Source of the DNA: Micromonospora haikouensis
Lineage (GTDB): Bacteria; Actinomycetota; Actinomycetes; Mycobacteriales; Micromonosporaceae
DNA: 64,000 nucleotides
Direction: 5' to 3'
NCBI RefSeq assembly: GCF_900091595.1
Contig: NZ_FMCW01000001.1
Location: forward strand, 157,706 to 221,705
Positions within the stretch are counted from its first letter, which is position 1; every line of letters begins with the position of its first letter. This document shows positions 40,948 through 54,716 of the stretch, one piece after another. The notes below the pieces were generated by a model, which worked only from the letters and a program-made list of their open reading frames with translations, did no database searches and was not told the DNA's origin. A program made the position numbers and the translations under genes.

Positions 40948-40980
40948 GCCACCCCCCCCGGGGGACCCGGGGCGAAACGC

Positions 40981-41016
40981 CGAAGGGGGCCACCCGGGAT
41001 CGGGTGGCCCCCTTCG
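40981..41016 (+). terminator. Rho-independent-type hairpin after etfA
   Basis: A perfect 15-bp stem (CGAAGGGGGCCACCC / GGGTGGCCCCCTTCG) with a GGGATC loop, 33 bp after the etfA stop and before the convergent anti-sigma gene. Confidence 0.75.
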
Positions 41017-41073
41017 ACCGTGCCTGTCACGGGGAGCTGATCGGCGGGCCGGGGAGCTGATCCGGCCCGCCGA

Positions 41074-41853
41074 TCAGCCCGTCAGGGTGCCCCTCAGCAG
41101 GCTGTCGCCGGAGTGGGCGGGCTTGTTGTCGTACTGCTCGGCGGAGACGTCCAGCACCGAGTAGGTCCGGAGGTCGACGTTCGGCGGCAACGGTAGCAGC
41201 GCGTCCCCCGTGCCGGAGTTCAGCACGCCGACCGAGAACATCCGCATGGTCGCCGGGTCGATGAGCCAGACCTCGTAGTACCCCGGTACCGCCGGGAGAT
41301 TCGCCACATGCAGGTGCAGTTGGTTGTCGGTGAACACCCGGGCGTCCCCGTTGGCGTCGCGCGGCGTCGTCCCGTACGCGGTCAGGGCCCCGCTGGCCAG
41401 CACCACGCGCTCCGGTGGCCGGGGCTCGTCGGCGGAGCCCGACAGCACGGCGAAGGTGCCCACCACGCCGACCGCGGCGGCGGCTGCCGCCGTCACCGCC
41501 GTGACCGCCCAGCGGGGCAACCGGCGACGCCGCCCACCGGCCCCGCCGGGCCGCGCCGCGCCGTTCGCCGGTGTCGGGGCGGTCTCCGGCGGCCCGGCGG
41601 CGCGGCGGTCGCCGAGCGAGGGCAGCGCCTCGGCCGCCGCGACCTCCGCGACGATCCCCTGCCACACGTGCTCGGGCGGGTCGGGCAGGTCGCCCAGCCC
41701 CTGGGTGCCGGCGCCGAGGCCGGCGACGTGCCGTAGGCCGTCCACCTCGGCCCGGCAGTGCGCGCAGGCGTCGAGGTGGCGGGCCTCACCGTCGTCCGCC
41801 TCGCTCTCACCGAGCGCCAGGAAGACCAGCCGGTCGTGGTCCAGGTGCTGCAC
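41074..41853 (-). CDS. Anti-sigma factor (zf-HC2 plus RskA-type C-terminal domain)
   Basis: A 259-residue membrane protein. The cytoplasmic ZAS domain has H26-x3-C30-x2-C33 (HLDACAHC), then a Pro/Arg-rich linker, one helix (about 115-137) and an extracytoplasmic domain resembling the RskA (anti-SigK) C-terminal domain with [20 protein letters not shown]. It overlaps the sigma gene by 47 bp and should hold that sigma factor until regulated proteolysis releases it. GGGAGGTGG precedes GTG 41853. Its regulon is probably the divergent DUF4397-sortase operon. Confidence 0.88.
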   Translation of the reverse strand: MQHLDHDRLVFLALGESEADDGEARHLDACAHCRAEVDGLRHVAGLGAGTQGLGDLPDPPEHVWQGIVAEVAAAEALPSLGDRRAAGPPETAPTPANGAARPGGAGGRRRRLPRWAVTAVTAAAAAAVGVVGTFAVLSGSADEPRPPERVVLASGALTAYGTTPRDANGDARVFTDNQLHLHVANLPAVPGYYEVWLIDPATMRMFSVGVLNSGTGDALLPLPPNVDLRTYSVLDVSAEQYDNKPAHSGDSLLRGTLTG

Positions 41854-42463
41854 CGTCCACCTCCCATCTGCGTTTCAGGCTCGCCATACCTCGCCGGATG
41901 TGACTCTTGACCGTCCCCAGCGGCACGCCGGTGACCGTCGCGATCTGCTGGTGGGTCAGGTCGTCGTAGAACGCCAACTCCAGCATCCGACGCTGGTCGT
42001 CGGGAAGCCGGGCCAGCTCGTCGGCCACCACCAGCCGGTCGACGACCGTGTCCGGGTCCGGGCCGGTCGGGGCCGGATCGGGCAGTTGCCGCACCGTCTC
42101 CACCACGCGGTTCTCCCGCGCGGAGGCGCGCAGCCGGTCGACGACCTTGCGCCGGCCGATGCCGAGCAGCCAGCCGATCAGCGACCCCCGGGACGGATCG
42201 AAGGTGTCCCGCCCCAGCCAGGCCGCGACGAAGGTCGCCTGGGTCACGTCCTCCGCGTCGCTGCGGTTGGCCAGCGTGCTGGTGGCCAGGTGCAGCACCG
42301 CCCGGCCGTACCGGTCGTACGCCTGGCGCAGGGCGGCCTCGTCGCCCGCGCGGAACCGCTCGGCGAGGTCGTCCTGGGGTGGTGGCTCGGGTTCCTGTTG
42401 CACCGCTGTCACCGGGCGGTTCGCCTTCCGTGGAGCATGCCCGACTGTAACCCCCGCCGTCAT
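41807..42463 (-). CDS. ECF RNA polymerase sigma factor (SigK-like)
   Basis: A 218-residue ECF sigma. Region 2: YDRYGRAVLHLATSTLANRS and DAEDVTQATFVAAWLG; region 4: FYDDLTHQQIATVTGVPLGT followed by the recognition helix VKSHIRRGMASLKRR. Its own promoter (GCATCC-N15-GGCGAA at 42540-42510) matches the one driving the divergent operon, so it is autoregulated. ATG 42463 has AAGGTGGGG a few nt upstream. The SigK-like assignment rests on the RskA-type anti-sigma partner. Confidence 0.9.
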   Translation of the reverse strand: MTAGVTVGHAPRKANRPVTAVQQEPEPPPQDDLAERFRAGDEAALRQAYDRYGRAVLHLATSTLANRSDAEDVTQATFVAAWLGRDTFDPSRGSLIGWLLGIGRRKVVDRLRASARENRVVETVRQLPDPAPTGPDPDTVVDRLVVADELARLPDDQRRMLELAFYDDLTHQQIATVTGVPLGTVKSHIRRGMASLKRRWEVDGAAPGPRPAGLPGAR

Positions 42464-42509
42464 CGCCCCACCTTCGCGCCTCGTGCGTCCGCACCTGTCT
42501 CACCTGCTC

Positions 42510-42540
42510 TTCGCCGTCGAGGGCCCCCGTGGATGCGCCC
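42510..42540 (-). promoter_or_regulatory. ECF promoter of the sigma/anti-sigma operon
   Basis: Minus strand: GGGCGCATCC (42540-42531), 15 nt, GGCGAA (42515-42510). About 45 nt upstream of the sigma ATG. Same form as the forward promoter at 42567-42597. Confidence 0.65.
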
Positions 42541-42566
42541 GCCGGAAAGAAAAAGAAGTCGTCGGA

Positions 42567-42597
42567 GGGCGCATCCGGGGCGGCGGGAGCCGGCGTA
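42567..42597 (+). promoter_or_regulatory. ECF promoter of the DUF4397-sortase operon
   Basis: GGGCGCATCC (42567-42576), 15 nt, GGCGTA (42592-42597). About 50 nt upstream of the DUF4397 ATG. The 10-bp upstream element and the spacer length are identical to the divergent promoter. Confidence 0.65.
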
Positions 42598-42651
42598 ACC
42601 CGTTCTGCAAGCCAGGCCTGACGAACCAGCACGAACCACCAGGAGGCAGAC

Positions 42652-43485
42652 ATGCAGCTCTCGTACTTCCGTCGGGTCGCCGCGGGCGGCGCGGTCGCCG
42701 CGCTGACCTTCGCCGGTGCCGGCGCCCTCACCGCCACGCCGGCCTACGCCGCCACCAGCAAGGTCTCCGTCGTGCACGGCATCCCCGACACCCCCGTCGA
42801 CGTGTACGTCAACGGCAAGAAGACCCTCGACAACTTCAAGCCCGGCGACGTGGCCGGCCCGCTCGACCTGGAGCAGGGCGCGTACGACATCGCCCTGACC
42901 AAGCCCGGCGAGGCGCTCGACAAGGCGATCCTCACCGTCGACGACGCCGAGGTGCCGGGCGGGGCGAACATCAGCCTCGCCGCGCACCTCGACGAGGCCG
43001 GCAAGCCCAGGATCACGCCGTTCGCCAACGACACCGCCAAGGTCGACGCCGGCAAGGCCCGGCTGATCGTCCGGCACACCGCCGCCGCCCCGGCCGTGGA
43101 CGTGCGGGCCGGCGGAAAGCCCGTCTTCGAGGACCTGACCAACCCGAACGAGGCGAAGGCCGACGTCGACGCCGGCACCGTCTCCGCCGACGTGGTGCTC
43201 GCCGGCACCGACACCGTGGCGATCGGCCCCGCCGACCTGGACCTGAAGGAGGGCACCGCCACCATCGTCTACGCGATCGGCTCGGCCGAGGCCAAGAACC
43301 TCGACCTGGTCGCGCAGACCATCACCGGCCTGCACTCCGCCCCGGGCGGCGTGCCCAGCGGCACCGGCGGCCAGGCCGGCACCGGCGTGCAGACCTGGTG
43401 GTACGTGCTGGCCGGCGCCGGCGTCCTGCTGCTGGTCGGCGGCGGCGTCCGGGTGGCCGCCACGGCCCGGACGTCCCGCCGGTGA
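42652..43485 (+). CDS. DUF4397 domain surface protein with C-terminal anchor
   Basis: A 277-residue exported protein. A Sec signal peptide ends AYA-A at about residue 34, followed by two DUF4397 beta-sandwich repeats (KVSVVHGIPDTPVDVYVNGK and ARLIVRHTAAAPAVDVRAGG), then GVPSGTGG, a hydrophobic helix and a TARTSRR tail. This C-terminus resembles a degenerate LPxTG sorting signal, and the next gene encodes a class F sortase, so the pair may be substrate and enzyme. AGGAGG lies 6 nt before the ATG. It is the first gene behind the ECF promoter. Function of DUF4397 is unknown. Confidence 0.88.
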   Translation: MQLSYFRRVAAGGAVAALTFAGAGALTATPAYAATSKVSVVHGIPDTPVDVYVNGKKTLDNFKPGDVAGPLDLEQGAYDIALTKPGEALDKAILTVDDAEVPGGANISLAAHLDEAGKPRITPFANDTAKVDAGKARLIVRHTAAAPAVDVRAGGKPVFEDLTNPNEAKADVDAGTVSADVVLAGTDTVAIGPADLDLKEGTATIVYAIGSAEAKNLDLVAQTITGLHSAPGGVPSGTGGQAGTGVQTWWYVLAGAGVLLLVGGGVRVAATARTSRR

Positions 43486-44147
43486 CGGTGCGCAACCGCG
43501 GCGCGCTGGCGGCGATGGCCGCCGGCGCTGCCGCGCTCACCGTCGCCGCCGTGGTCGCCTGCGGCTCGCAGCCCGCCGAGGACGTCGGCGCGGACGACGC
43601 GGCGGCCCTGGCCGTGGCCACCGGATCGCCGGCCGCGAGCGCCCCCGGTGGCCCGTCGGTGCCGGTCACGGCCGGCGAGCTGCCCGCCGGCGACGCGACC
43701 GTGCCGCCGGTGCGGCTGCGCATCCCGGCGATCGACGTCACCGCCCGCGTCGACCCGGTCGGGGTCAACCCGCGCACCGACGAGTTCGAGGTCCCGCCCA
43801 GCGTGGACCGGATCGGCTGGTACCGGTACGGCCCCGGCCTGTCCGCCGACGCCGGGTCGGTGGTGATCGCCGGCCACGTGGACAGCGCCGAACAGGGCAG
43901 GGGGGCGTTCTTCCGGCTGCGGGAGCTGGACCGGGGCGACACCGTCACCGCCACCGGCGGCGACGGGACGACGCGCGAGTACCGGGTCGTCGCCCGCGAG
44001 GAGTACGCCAAGACGAAGATCCCGCTGGACCGGTACTTCGCCCGCGACGGCAGCCCCCGGCTCACGCTGATCACCTGCGGCGGCCCGTTCGACCCGCAGA
44101 CCCGCCGATACCGGGACAACATCGTCGTCACCGCCGTCCCGGTGTGA
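43482..44147 (+). CDS. Class F sortase
   Basis: A 221-residue actinobacterial sortase: signal/anchor at residues 7-27, then a sortase domain with catalytic His in VVIAGHVDS, Cys in LTLITCGGPFD and Arg in TRRYRDNIVVTAVP. It may anchor or process the DUF4397 protein encoded just upstream, though some class F enzymes are not dedicated to one substrate. GTG 43482 overlaps the preceding stop by 4 nt (GTG 43488 possible). A hairpin follows at 44156. Confidence 0.9.
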   Translation: MTVRNRGALAAMAAGAAALTVAAVVACGSQPAEDVGADDAAALAVATGSPAASAPGGPSVPVTAGELPAGDATVPPVRLRIPAIDVTARVDPVGVNPRTDEFEVPPSVDRIGWYRYGPGLSADAGSVVIAGHVDSAEQGRGAFFRLRELDRGDTVTATGGDGTTREYRVVAREEYAKTKIPLDRYFARDGSPRLTLITCGGPFDPQTRRYRDNIVVTAVPV

Positions 44148-44155
44148 GCGGTCGT

Positions 44156-44181
44156 GCCCCGGGGTCCTGGCGCCCCGGGGC
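44156..44181 (+). terminator. Hairpin after the sortase gene
   Basis: A 9-bp stem GCCCCGGGG / CCCCGGGGC with an 8-nt loop, 8 bp after the stop codon. Confidence 0.55.
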
Positions 44182-44236
44182 GCGGGTGACCTCCGGAGTC
44201 GGGCCGGCGCGAGGCCGGTCAGTAGGCTGAGCGGCG

Positions 44237-45412
44237 ATGGCATACCTGGATCACGCGGCGACGACTCCGATGCTCGACGAGGCACTGGAGGCGTACGTGG
44301 CCGCCGCTCGCGAGGTCGGCAACGCGTCGTCACTGCACGCGGCGGGCCGGCGCGCCCGCCGCCGGGTGGAGGAGTCCCGCGAGCGGGTGGCCGCCGCGCT
44401 GGGCGCCCGCCCCTCCGAGGTGATCTTCACCGGCGGTGGGACGGAGAGCGACAACCTGGCGGTCAAGGGCATCTTCTGGGCCCGCCGGGCCGCCTCCCCG
44501 GCCCGCCGCCGGGTGGTCTCCAGCGCCGTCGAGCACCACGCCGTCCTCGACACGGTCGACTGGCTGGCCGAACGCGAGGGCGCCGAGGTGGGCTGGCTGC
44601 CGGTGGACGCCGCCGGCCGGCTCGACCCGGAGGCGCTGCGCGCCGAGCTGGCCGACCACGGCGACGCCGTCGCCGTGGTCACCGCGATGTGGGCCAACAA
44701 CGAGGTGGGCACCCTGCAGCCGGTGGCCGCGCTGGCCGCCGTGGCCGCCGAGCACGGGGTGCCGTTCCACACCGACGCGATCCAGGCGGTCGGCCAGGTG
44801 CCCGTCGACTTCGCCGCCAGCGGCGTCTCCGCGCTGACGGTCACCGGGCACAAGCTCGGCGGCCCGGCGGGGGTGGGCGCGCTGCTGCTCGCCCGCGACG
44901 TCGCGGCCACCCCGCTGCTGCACGGCGGCGGCCAGGAACGCGACGTGCGCTCCGGCACCCTCGACACCGCCGGCATCGTCGCCTTCGCGGTCGCCGTCGA
45001 GGCGGCGGTGAAGGGCCAGCAGGAGTACGCGGCCCGCGTCGCCGCCCTCCGCGACGACCTCGTGCGGCGGGTCCGGCACGCCGTGCCCGAGGTCGTCTTC
45101 AACGGCGACCCCGACGACCGGCTGCCCGGCAACGCGCACTTCTCCTTTCCCGGCTGCGAGGGCGACGCGCTGCTGCTGCTGCTCGACGCCCAGGGCATCG
45201 CCTGTTCCACGGGCTCGGCCTGCTCGGCCGGGGTGGCCCAGCCTTCCCACGTGCTGATCGCGATGGGCGCCGACGACGACCGGGCCCGCTCCTCGCTGCG
45301 TTTCAGCCTCGGCCACACCAGCGGCCAGGCCGACGTCGACGCGCTCGTGGCGGCCCTGCCGGCGGCGGTGGAGCGGGCCCGCCGCGCCGCCGCCCTGCGC
45401 GCTCCCCGCTGA
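44237..45412 (+). CDS. Cysteine desulfurase (NifS/IscS family)
   Basis: PLP enzyme of 391 residues supplying sulfur for tRNA thiolation and Fe-S clusters. [12 protein letters not shown] start, PLP-Lys K206 in [10 protein letters not shown], and the catalytic Cys329 in [10 protein letters not shown] (C323 also present) mark a class II desulfurase like the one operon-linked to mnmA in actinobacteria. TAGGCT (44223-44228) lies 8 nt before the ATG, suggesting a leaderless or near-leaderless start. It directly precedes mnmA. Confidence 0.93.
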   Translation: MAYLDHAATTPMLDEALEAYVAAAREVGNASSLHAAGRRARRRVEESRERVAAALGARPSEVIFTGGGTESDNLAVKGIFWARRAASPARRRVVSSAVEHHAVLDTVDWLAEREGAEVGWLPVDAAGRLDPEALRAELADHGDAVAVVTAMWANNEVGTLQPVAALAAVAAEHGVPFHTDAIQAVGQVPVDFAASGVSALTVTGHKLGGPAGVGALLLARDVAATPLLHGGGQERDVRSGTLDTAGIVAFAVAVEAAVKGQQEYAARVAALRDDLVRRVRHAVPEVVFNGDPDDRLPGNAHFSFPGCEGDALLLLLDAQGIACSTGSACSAGVAQPSHVLIAMGADDDRARSSLRFSLGHTSGQADVDALVAALPAAVERARRAAALRAPR

Positions 45413-45448
45413 CCGGTACGCTCGGAGCGGGGAAGGGAGCGTGACGGG

Positions 45449-46522
45449 GTGAGGGTGTTGGCGGCCATGTCCGGCGGGGTCGACTCCGCCGTGGCGGCGG
45501 CGCGGGCCGTGGAGGCCGGGCACGACGTCACCGGCGTGCACCTGGCGCTGGCCCGCAACCCGCAGACGTACCGCACCGGGGCGCGCGGGTGCTGCACGCT
45601 GGAGGACTCGCGGGACGCCCGCCGCGCCGCCGACGTGCTCGGCATCCCGTTCTACGTGTGGGACATGGCCGACCGGTTCCACGCCGACGTGGTCGACGAC
45701 TTCGTCGCCGAGTACGCGGCCGGCCGCACCCCGAACCCCTGCCTGCGCTGCAACGAGAAGATCAAGTTCGCGGCGGTGCTGGACCGGGCCGTGGCGCTGG
45801 GCTTCGACGCGGTGGTCACCGGCCACCACGCCCGGCTCGGCCCCGACGGGCTGCTGCGCCGCAGCGTCGACGCGGCCAAGGACCAGTCGTACGTGCTCGC
45901 GGTGCTGACCCGCGCCCAGCTCGACCGGTCGGTCTTCCCGCTCGGCGACTCGACCAAGGCCCAGGTCCGCGAGGAGGCGGCCCGGCGCGGCCTCGCCGTC
46001 GCCGACAAGCCCGACTCGCACGACATCTGCTTCATCGCCGACGGCGACACCCGGGGCTTCCTCGCCGGCCGGCTCGGCGAGGCGCCGGGCCAGGTGGTCG
46101 ACGCGCTCACCGGCGCGGTCGTCGGCAGCCACACCGGCGCGTACGCGTACACGGTGGGGCAGCGCCGGGGCCTGCACCTGGACCGGCCCGCCCCCGACGG
46201 CCGTCCCCGCTACGTGCTCTCCATCACCCCGAAGACCAACACCGTCACGGTGGGGCCGGCCGAGGCGCTGGAGGTCTCCACGGTGCGCGCCGACCGTCCC
46301 GTGTGGACCGGCGGCGAGCGCCCCGACGGGCCGATCGAGTGCGAGGTGCAGCTGCGCGCCCACGGCGACGTGGTGCCCGCCACGGTCGAGCTGACCGGCG
46401 ACACGCTGCGCGCCGAGCTGCGCCGCCCGGTGCGCGGGGTCGCCGCCGGCCAGGCCGTCGTCGCGTACCGGCCCGACCCGGCCGGCGACGTGGTGCTCGG
46501 CTCGGCCACCATCGCCGGCTGA
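45449..46522 (+). CDS. mnmA: tRNA-specific 2-thiouridylase MnmA
   Basis: A 357-residue enzyme that thiolates U34 of tRNA-Glu, Gln and Lys using sulfur from the upstream desulfurase. The ATP-binding PP-loop [12 protein letters not shown] is at the N-terminus; the two catalytic Cys are in [12 protein letters not shown] and in [21 protein letters not shown] lies upstream of GTG 45449 and a TACGCT -10 is visible at about 45417. Confidence 0.95.
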   Translation: MRVLAAMSGGVDSAVAAARAVEAGHDVTGVHLALARNPQTYRTGARGCCTLEDSRDARRAADVLGIPFYVWDMADRFHADVVDDFVAEYAAGRTPNPCLRCNEKIKFAAVLDRAVALGFDAVVTGHHARLGPDGLLRRSVDAAKDQSYVLAVLTRAQLDRSVFPLGDSTKAQVREEAARRGLAVADKPDSHDICFIADGDTRGFLAGRLGEAPGQVVDALTGAVVGSHTGAYAYTVGQRRGLHLDRPAPDGRPRYVLSITPKTNTVTVGPAEALEVSTVRADRPVWTGGERPDGPIECEVQLRAHGDVVPATVELTGDTLRAELRRPVRGVAAGQAVVAYRPDPAGDVVLGSATIAG

Positions 46523-46540
46523 CGCGCCGCCCGGCTCGAC

Positions 46541-46574
46541 CAGCGCCGCGTGCGCAGCCCAGCGCCGCGTGCGC
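46541..46574 (+). repeat. 15-bp direct repeat
   Basis: CAGCGCCGCGTGCGC occurs at 46541-46555 and 46560-46574, with a partial third at 46593. The region between mnmA and the MetE-like gene contains no other feature except the TACCCT promoter element. Confidence 0.6.
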
Positions 46575-46634
46575 GGTGCCCGGCTGTGCGACCATCGCCG
46601 CGTGCCGCCGGCCGCCGACCGGTACCCTTCGCCC

Positions 46635-47639
46635 GTGACAGCTAGCGCGTGGCCCTGGCCCCTCGGCGCGGCGACCGGCATCGGTTCGTTGCCCGGCACC
46701 GACATCGCCGAGGCGCAGCGGATCGTCCTCGGGGAGCTGCCCGCCCTGCCCCACCTGCCCGAGCTGCCGGCGCGCGGCCCCGGGGCGGACCTGATCGGCC
46801 GCACCGGCGGCCTGCTGGTCGAGCTGCCCGTCGAGCTGTACGCGGCCCACTGGCGGGTCGCCCCCCGCCCGGGGCGGGAGCTGCGCCGGGCCCGGGACCT
46901 CATGGAACGCGACCTCGACCAGCTCGCCGAGCAGGCCGAGGAGTACGCCGGCCCGGTCAAGGTGCAGGCCGCCGGCCCGTACACCCTGGCCGCCGGCATC
47001 GACCTGCCGATCGGCGGCCGGATGCTGCGCGACCCCGGCGCGGTGCGGGACCTCACCGGTTCCCTCGCCGAGGGGCTGCGCGCCCACCTCGCGGCGGTCG
47101 CCCGCCGGCTGCCCCGGGCCTCGGTGCTGCTCCAGCTCGACGAGCCGTCCCTGCCGGCCGTGCTGGCCGGGCGGGTGCCCACCGAGAGCGGCTTCGGCAC
47201 GTACCGGTCGGTGCCGCAGCCCGACGCGGCGGACCTGCTGCGCACGGTGGTCGAGGCCGTCGGCGTGCCGGTCGTGGTGCACTGCTGCGCGCCGGACGTC
47301 CCGCTGGAGCTGATCCGCTCGGCCGGCGCGGCCGGGGTCGCCCTGGACCTCGCCCTGGTGAAGGATCTGGACCCGCTCGGCGAGGCCATCGACGCCGGGC
47401 TCGGGCTGCTGGCCGGCGCCGCACCGGCCACCCCGCCGCCCGGCGGTCGCGCGCCGACCTCCGCCCAGGTCGCCGATCGGGTACGCCAGCTCTGGGACCG
47501 CCTCGGCTTCCCGCGCCGCCGGCTGCCCGAGCAGGTGGTGGTCACCCCCGCCTGCGGCCTCGCCGGGGCCACGCCGCAGCACGTGCGGGCGGTGCTCGCG
47601 GCGTGCCGGGACGCGGGCCGGCGACTCGCCGAGGACTGA
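46635..47639 (+). CDS. Methionine synthase-like (MetE C-terminal family) protein
   Basis: A 334-residue TIM barrel resembling the C-terminal half of cobalamin-independent methionine synthase. Zinc ligands are present: HCCAPDVP and TPACGLAG, with Glu/Asp in LQLDEPSLP. The family's substrate is not certain: such short MetE-like proteins lie in the same position in many actinobacteria (for example M. tuberculosis Rv3015c) without proven methionine synthase activity. GTG 46635 has TACCCT 6 nt upstream, so it is probably leaderless; the start GTG 46602 is rejected for this reason. Confidence 0.8.
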   Translation: MTASAWPWPLGAATGIGSLPGTDIAEAQRIVLGELPALPHLPELPARGPGADLIGRTGGLLVELPVELYAAHWRVAPRPGRELRRARDLMERDLDQLAEQAEEYAGPVKVQAAGPYTLAAGIDLPIGGRMLRDPGAVRDLTGSLAEGLRAHLAAVARRLPRASVLLQLDEPSLPAVLAGRVPTESGFGTYRSVPQPDAADLLRTVVEAVGVPVVVHCCAPDVPLELIRSAGAAGVALDLALVKDLDPLGEAIDAGLGLLAGAAPATPPPGGRAPTSAQVADRVRQLWDRLGFPRRRLPEQVVVTPACGLAGATPQHVRAVLAACRDAGRRLAED

Positions 47640-47675
47640 GGTTTCCTGTCGCACCCCGCGGGCAGGATGACGCAC

Positions 47676-48044
47676 ATGATCGGACAACTGCGCAGCACCG
47701 TGATCGACTGCCCCGATCCGCGTGCCCTCGCGGCGTTCTACGCCGAGCTGACGGGCCTGCCGCTGGCGGAGGGTGACTCCGACGGCGACGAGTGGGTGGT
47801 CCTCGGCGGCCCGGTGGGGCAGCACCCCCGGCTGGCCTTCCAGAAGGCCCCCGACCTGCGCCCGCCGACCTGGCCCGACCCGGAGCGGCCACAGCAGCTC
47901 CACCTCGACGTCACCGTCACCGACATCGAGGCGGCCGAGCGGGCGGTGCTGGCGCTGGGCGCGCGCCGGCTCGACGGCGAGGGGGAGGGGTTCCGGGTCT
48001 ACGCCGACCCGGCCGGTCACCCGTTCTGCCTCTGCTGGGACTGA
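47676..48044 (+). CDS. VOC family protein (glyoxalase-like)
   Basis: A 122-residue single-domain vicinal-oxygen-chelate protein. STVIDCPDPRALAAFYAELTGLPL, LHLDVTVTDIEAAERAVLALGAR and VYADPAGHPFCLCWD are typical of the two babab repeats, but no clear glyoxalase metal-ligand set (H/E/H/E) is complete, so the substrate is unknown. ATG 47676 has CAGGAT 7 nt upstream; ATG 47667 is an alternative. Confidence 0.75.
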   Translation: MIGQLRSTVIDCPDPRALAAFYAELTGLPLAEGDSDGDEWVVLGGPVGQHPRLAFQKAPDLRPPTWPDPERPQQLHLDVTVTDIEAAERAVLALGARRLDGEGEGFRVYADPAGHPFCLCWD

Positions 48045-48115
48045 CCCGGGACCGACCGGCCCGTCTGTGTCCCGTCGCATGGCGGGGATCGCCGGGGCGC
48101 GGCATGATCACACGG

Positions 48116-49117
48116 GTGATCGACTCCTCGCTCCGGCGGGCCTCCGGCTCGCTGCTCGGCCTGGCCTACGGTGACGCGCTGGGCCGCCCGACCGAGTTCC
48201 TGACCGTCGCCGAGATTCACCGCCGCTACGGCCCGTCCGGCCCCCGCGAGCTGGAGGGCGACCCCGCGCTGGTCACCGACGACACCCAGATGGCGCTTGC
48301 GGTGGCCTGGGCGCTGCACGACGCGCCCGCGCTCACCCCGGCGGCGGTTGAGCCGCTGCTTCGCGAGCGCTTCCTGGCCTGGGCGGTCAGCCCCGACAAC
48401 AACCGCGCGCCGGGCATGACCTGCCTGCGGGCCTGCGCCGAGCTGTCCCGGGGGGTGCGCTGGCAGGAGGCGACCGTGGCCGGCTCGAAGGGCTGCGGGG
48501 CCAACATGCGGGTCACCCCGGTCGGGCTGCTCGCCGTCGACCTGGACACCCTGGCCGGTCTCGCCCAGCTCCAGGCGGGCCTGACCCACGGCCACCCGAC
48601 CGGGCTGGCCGCCAGCGAACTGACGGCGTACGCGGTCCGCCTGCTGCGCGACGGCGCCGCGTTGGCCGAGCTGCCGGCGCTGCTCACCGACCGGGCCCGG
48701 GAGCAGCGCCGGGTCTACCGGTCGGACTGGCTCGGCGACCTGTGGCAGCGTCCCGGCGTCGACTCGCCGCAGGAGTTCATCGCCCGCGGCTGGGACGAGT
48801 GCCTGGGCGCACTGGGCCGTCTGACCACCACCCTGACCCGCCCCGACGACGGCGGCGACCCGTGCCGGCGTACCGGCGAGGGGTGGGTGGCCGAGGAGGC
48901 CCTGGCGACCGCGCTGCTCTGCGCGCTGTGGCACGCCGACGACCCGGTCGGCGCGCTGGCCCGCGGCGCGACCACCGCTGGCGACTCCGACTCCATCGCG
49001 GCCCTGGCCGGCGCGTTCGTCGGCGCGGCGCACGGCCTGCCGGCCTGGCCGACCGACTGGGCCACCCGCATCGAGTACGCCGACCAACTCGCCGCCCTCG
49101 CCGCCGGACTCGACTGA
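48116..49117 (+). CDS. ADP-ribosylglycohydrolase family protein
   Basis: A 333-residue ARH/DraG-like protein. The three metal-binding clusters are GLAYGDALGRPTEF, TDDTQMALAVAW and GDSDSIAALAGAFVGA, so it should be an active di-metal hydrolase removing ADP-ribose from protein or nucleic acid, although no matching ADP-ribosyltransferase is nearby. GTG 48116 has CATGAT 7 nt upstream (leaderless pattern, as at 37000); ATG 48104 is an alternative. Confidence 0.88.
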   Translation: MIDSSLRRASGSLLGLAYGDALGRPTEFLTVAEIHRRYGPSGPRELEGDPALVTDDTQMALAVAWALHDAPALTPAAVEPLLRERFLAWAVSPDNNRAPGMTCLRACAELSRGVRWQEATVAGSKGCGANMRVTPVGLLAVDLDTLAGLAQLQAGLTHGHPTGLAASELTAYAVRLLRDGAALAELPALLTDRAREQRRVYRSDWLGDLWQRPGVDSPQEFIARGWDECLGALGRLTTTLTRPDDGGDPCRRTGEGWVAEEALATALLCALWHADDPVGALARGATTAGDSDSIAALAGAFVGAAHGLPAWPTDWATRIEYADQLAALAAGLD

Positions 49118-49234
49118 CTGCTCCCCGGCCGACTGCCTTTCTCTTCGCCCCCGACTGCTCTCTTCCCCCGCCTGCCTCTCGACCCACCCCCCGAGCCGGC
49201 GGCGGGTCGAGGGCGGATGACTGCTGCCGGGACA

Positions 49235-49260
49235 TAGGGAGCTGAGTCGAATACGACATC
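49235..49260 (+). repeat. 26-bp dispersed motif, copy 2
   Basis: TAGGGAGCTGAGTC-N4-ACGACATC, left border of the region bounded by two inverted copies. Confidence 0.85.
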
Positions 49261-49564
49261 AGCGCCCTGCGAGGCAGCCCGACCACGGGCGGCGACATGC
49301 TCGGCGGTGCGCCAGCGGCCCGGCAGCGGTGGGGCGGTTCGGCGGCGAGGCGGTAGGGCGGTAAGGCGGTGGGGCAATGTGGCGGCCTGAACGCGCTGCT
49401 CGCGTTGTCCCGACCGATCCTCGTTGAGGCGGGTCGGGCGCAGGCTGGAGGCCGCAGGTCGACCCGCATACGCGATGCCGACTCGTTGCCGGCCGGAGCG
49501 CCTCGGACATCGTGCGGCGTTCCCGGGGAGACGCAGCGACAGGGCAGGCTGTGTGCCGAAGCCA

Positions 49565-49635
49565 GCGATGATCGTCTGCTGATCATGGAGACGGGCGTCG
49601 GCGTGTCGCCTCCAAAATCAGCAGACGATCATCGC
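49565..49635. repeat. 71-bp palindrome with perfect 19-bp arms
   Basis: Arms GCGATGATCGTCTGCTGAT and its exact complement (49617-49635) enclose 33 nt in which GGAGACG and CGCCTCC can also pair. It lies inside the interval bounded by the 26-bp motifs. Confidence 0.85.
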
Positions 49636-49693
49636 GGGGTGGGGGTGGCCTGGTGGTGGGGGGCCTGGGCGGTGGGTGGCTCGCGGCGGGGCC

Positions 49694-49795
49694 TGGCGGC
49701 GGGTGGACCGGCGGCGGGTGGCTCGGTGGCGGGTGGACCGGCGGCGGGTGGCTCGGTGGCGGGTGGCCTGGCGGTGGGTGGGCCGGTGGCGGGGT
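49694..49795 (+). repeat. GGGTGG-rich 15-bp tandem repeat
   Basis: About seven diverged 15-bp units (GGCGGGTGGCTCGGT / GGCGGGTGGACCGGC) alternate. A frame through them would read WLGGGWTGGG repeats, but it has no start signal and is not coding-like. Confidence 0.75.
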
Positions 49796-52089
<2,294 letters not shown>

Positions 52090-52280
52090 CCCGAGCGGGA
52101 GCGTGGCGGGCCCGCGACGGGCGACCGCCGGTGCACCTTGACCGCACCTGGCCGCGTATACCAAGTTAGTTACGACTAGGACCGATTCGCGGCTGTCATC
52201 TCTGAAAAGCGGCACCCAGGGCGTTTCATGGTGGTCACGGCGGGCACAGGGCCCGCCGCGACCGCTGCCCGGGAGGTGCG

Positions 52281-54716
<2,436 letters not shown>

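Noticed and set aside
46523-46634. SAM riboswitch or other leader RNA before the MetE-like gene
   Set aside because: Only about 110 bp with direct repeats and a TACCCT box 6 nt before the start, so the transcript is probably leaderless.
44330-47698. Very long open frame on the minus strand (over 1,000 codons)
   Set aside because: It is antisense to cysteine desulfurase, mnmA and the MetE-like gene, with typical high-GC shadow composition; the plus-strand genes have all catalytic motifs.
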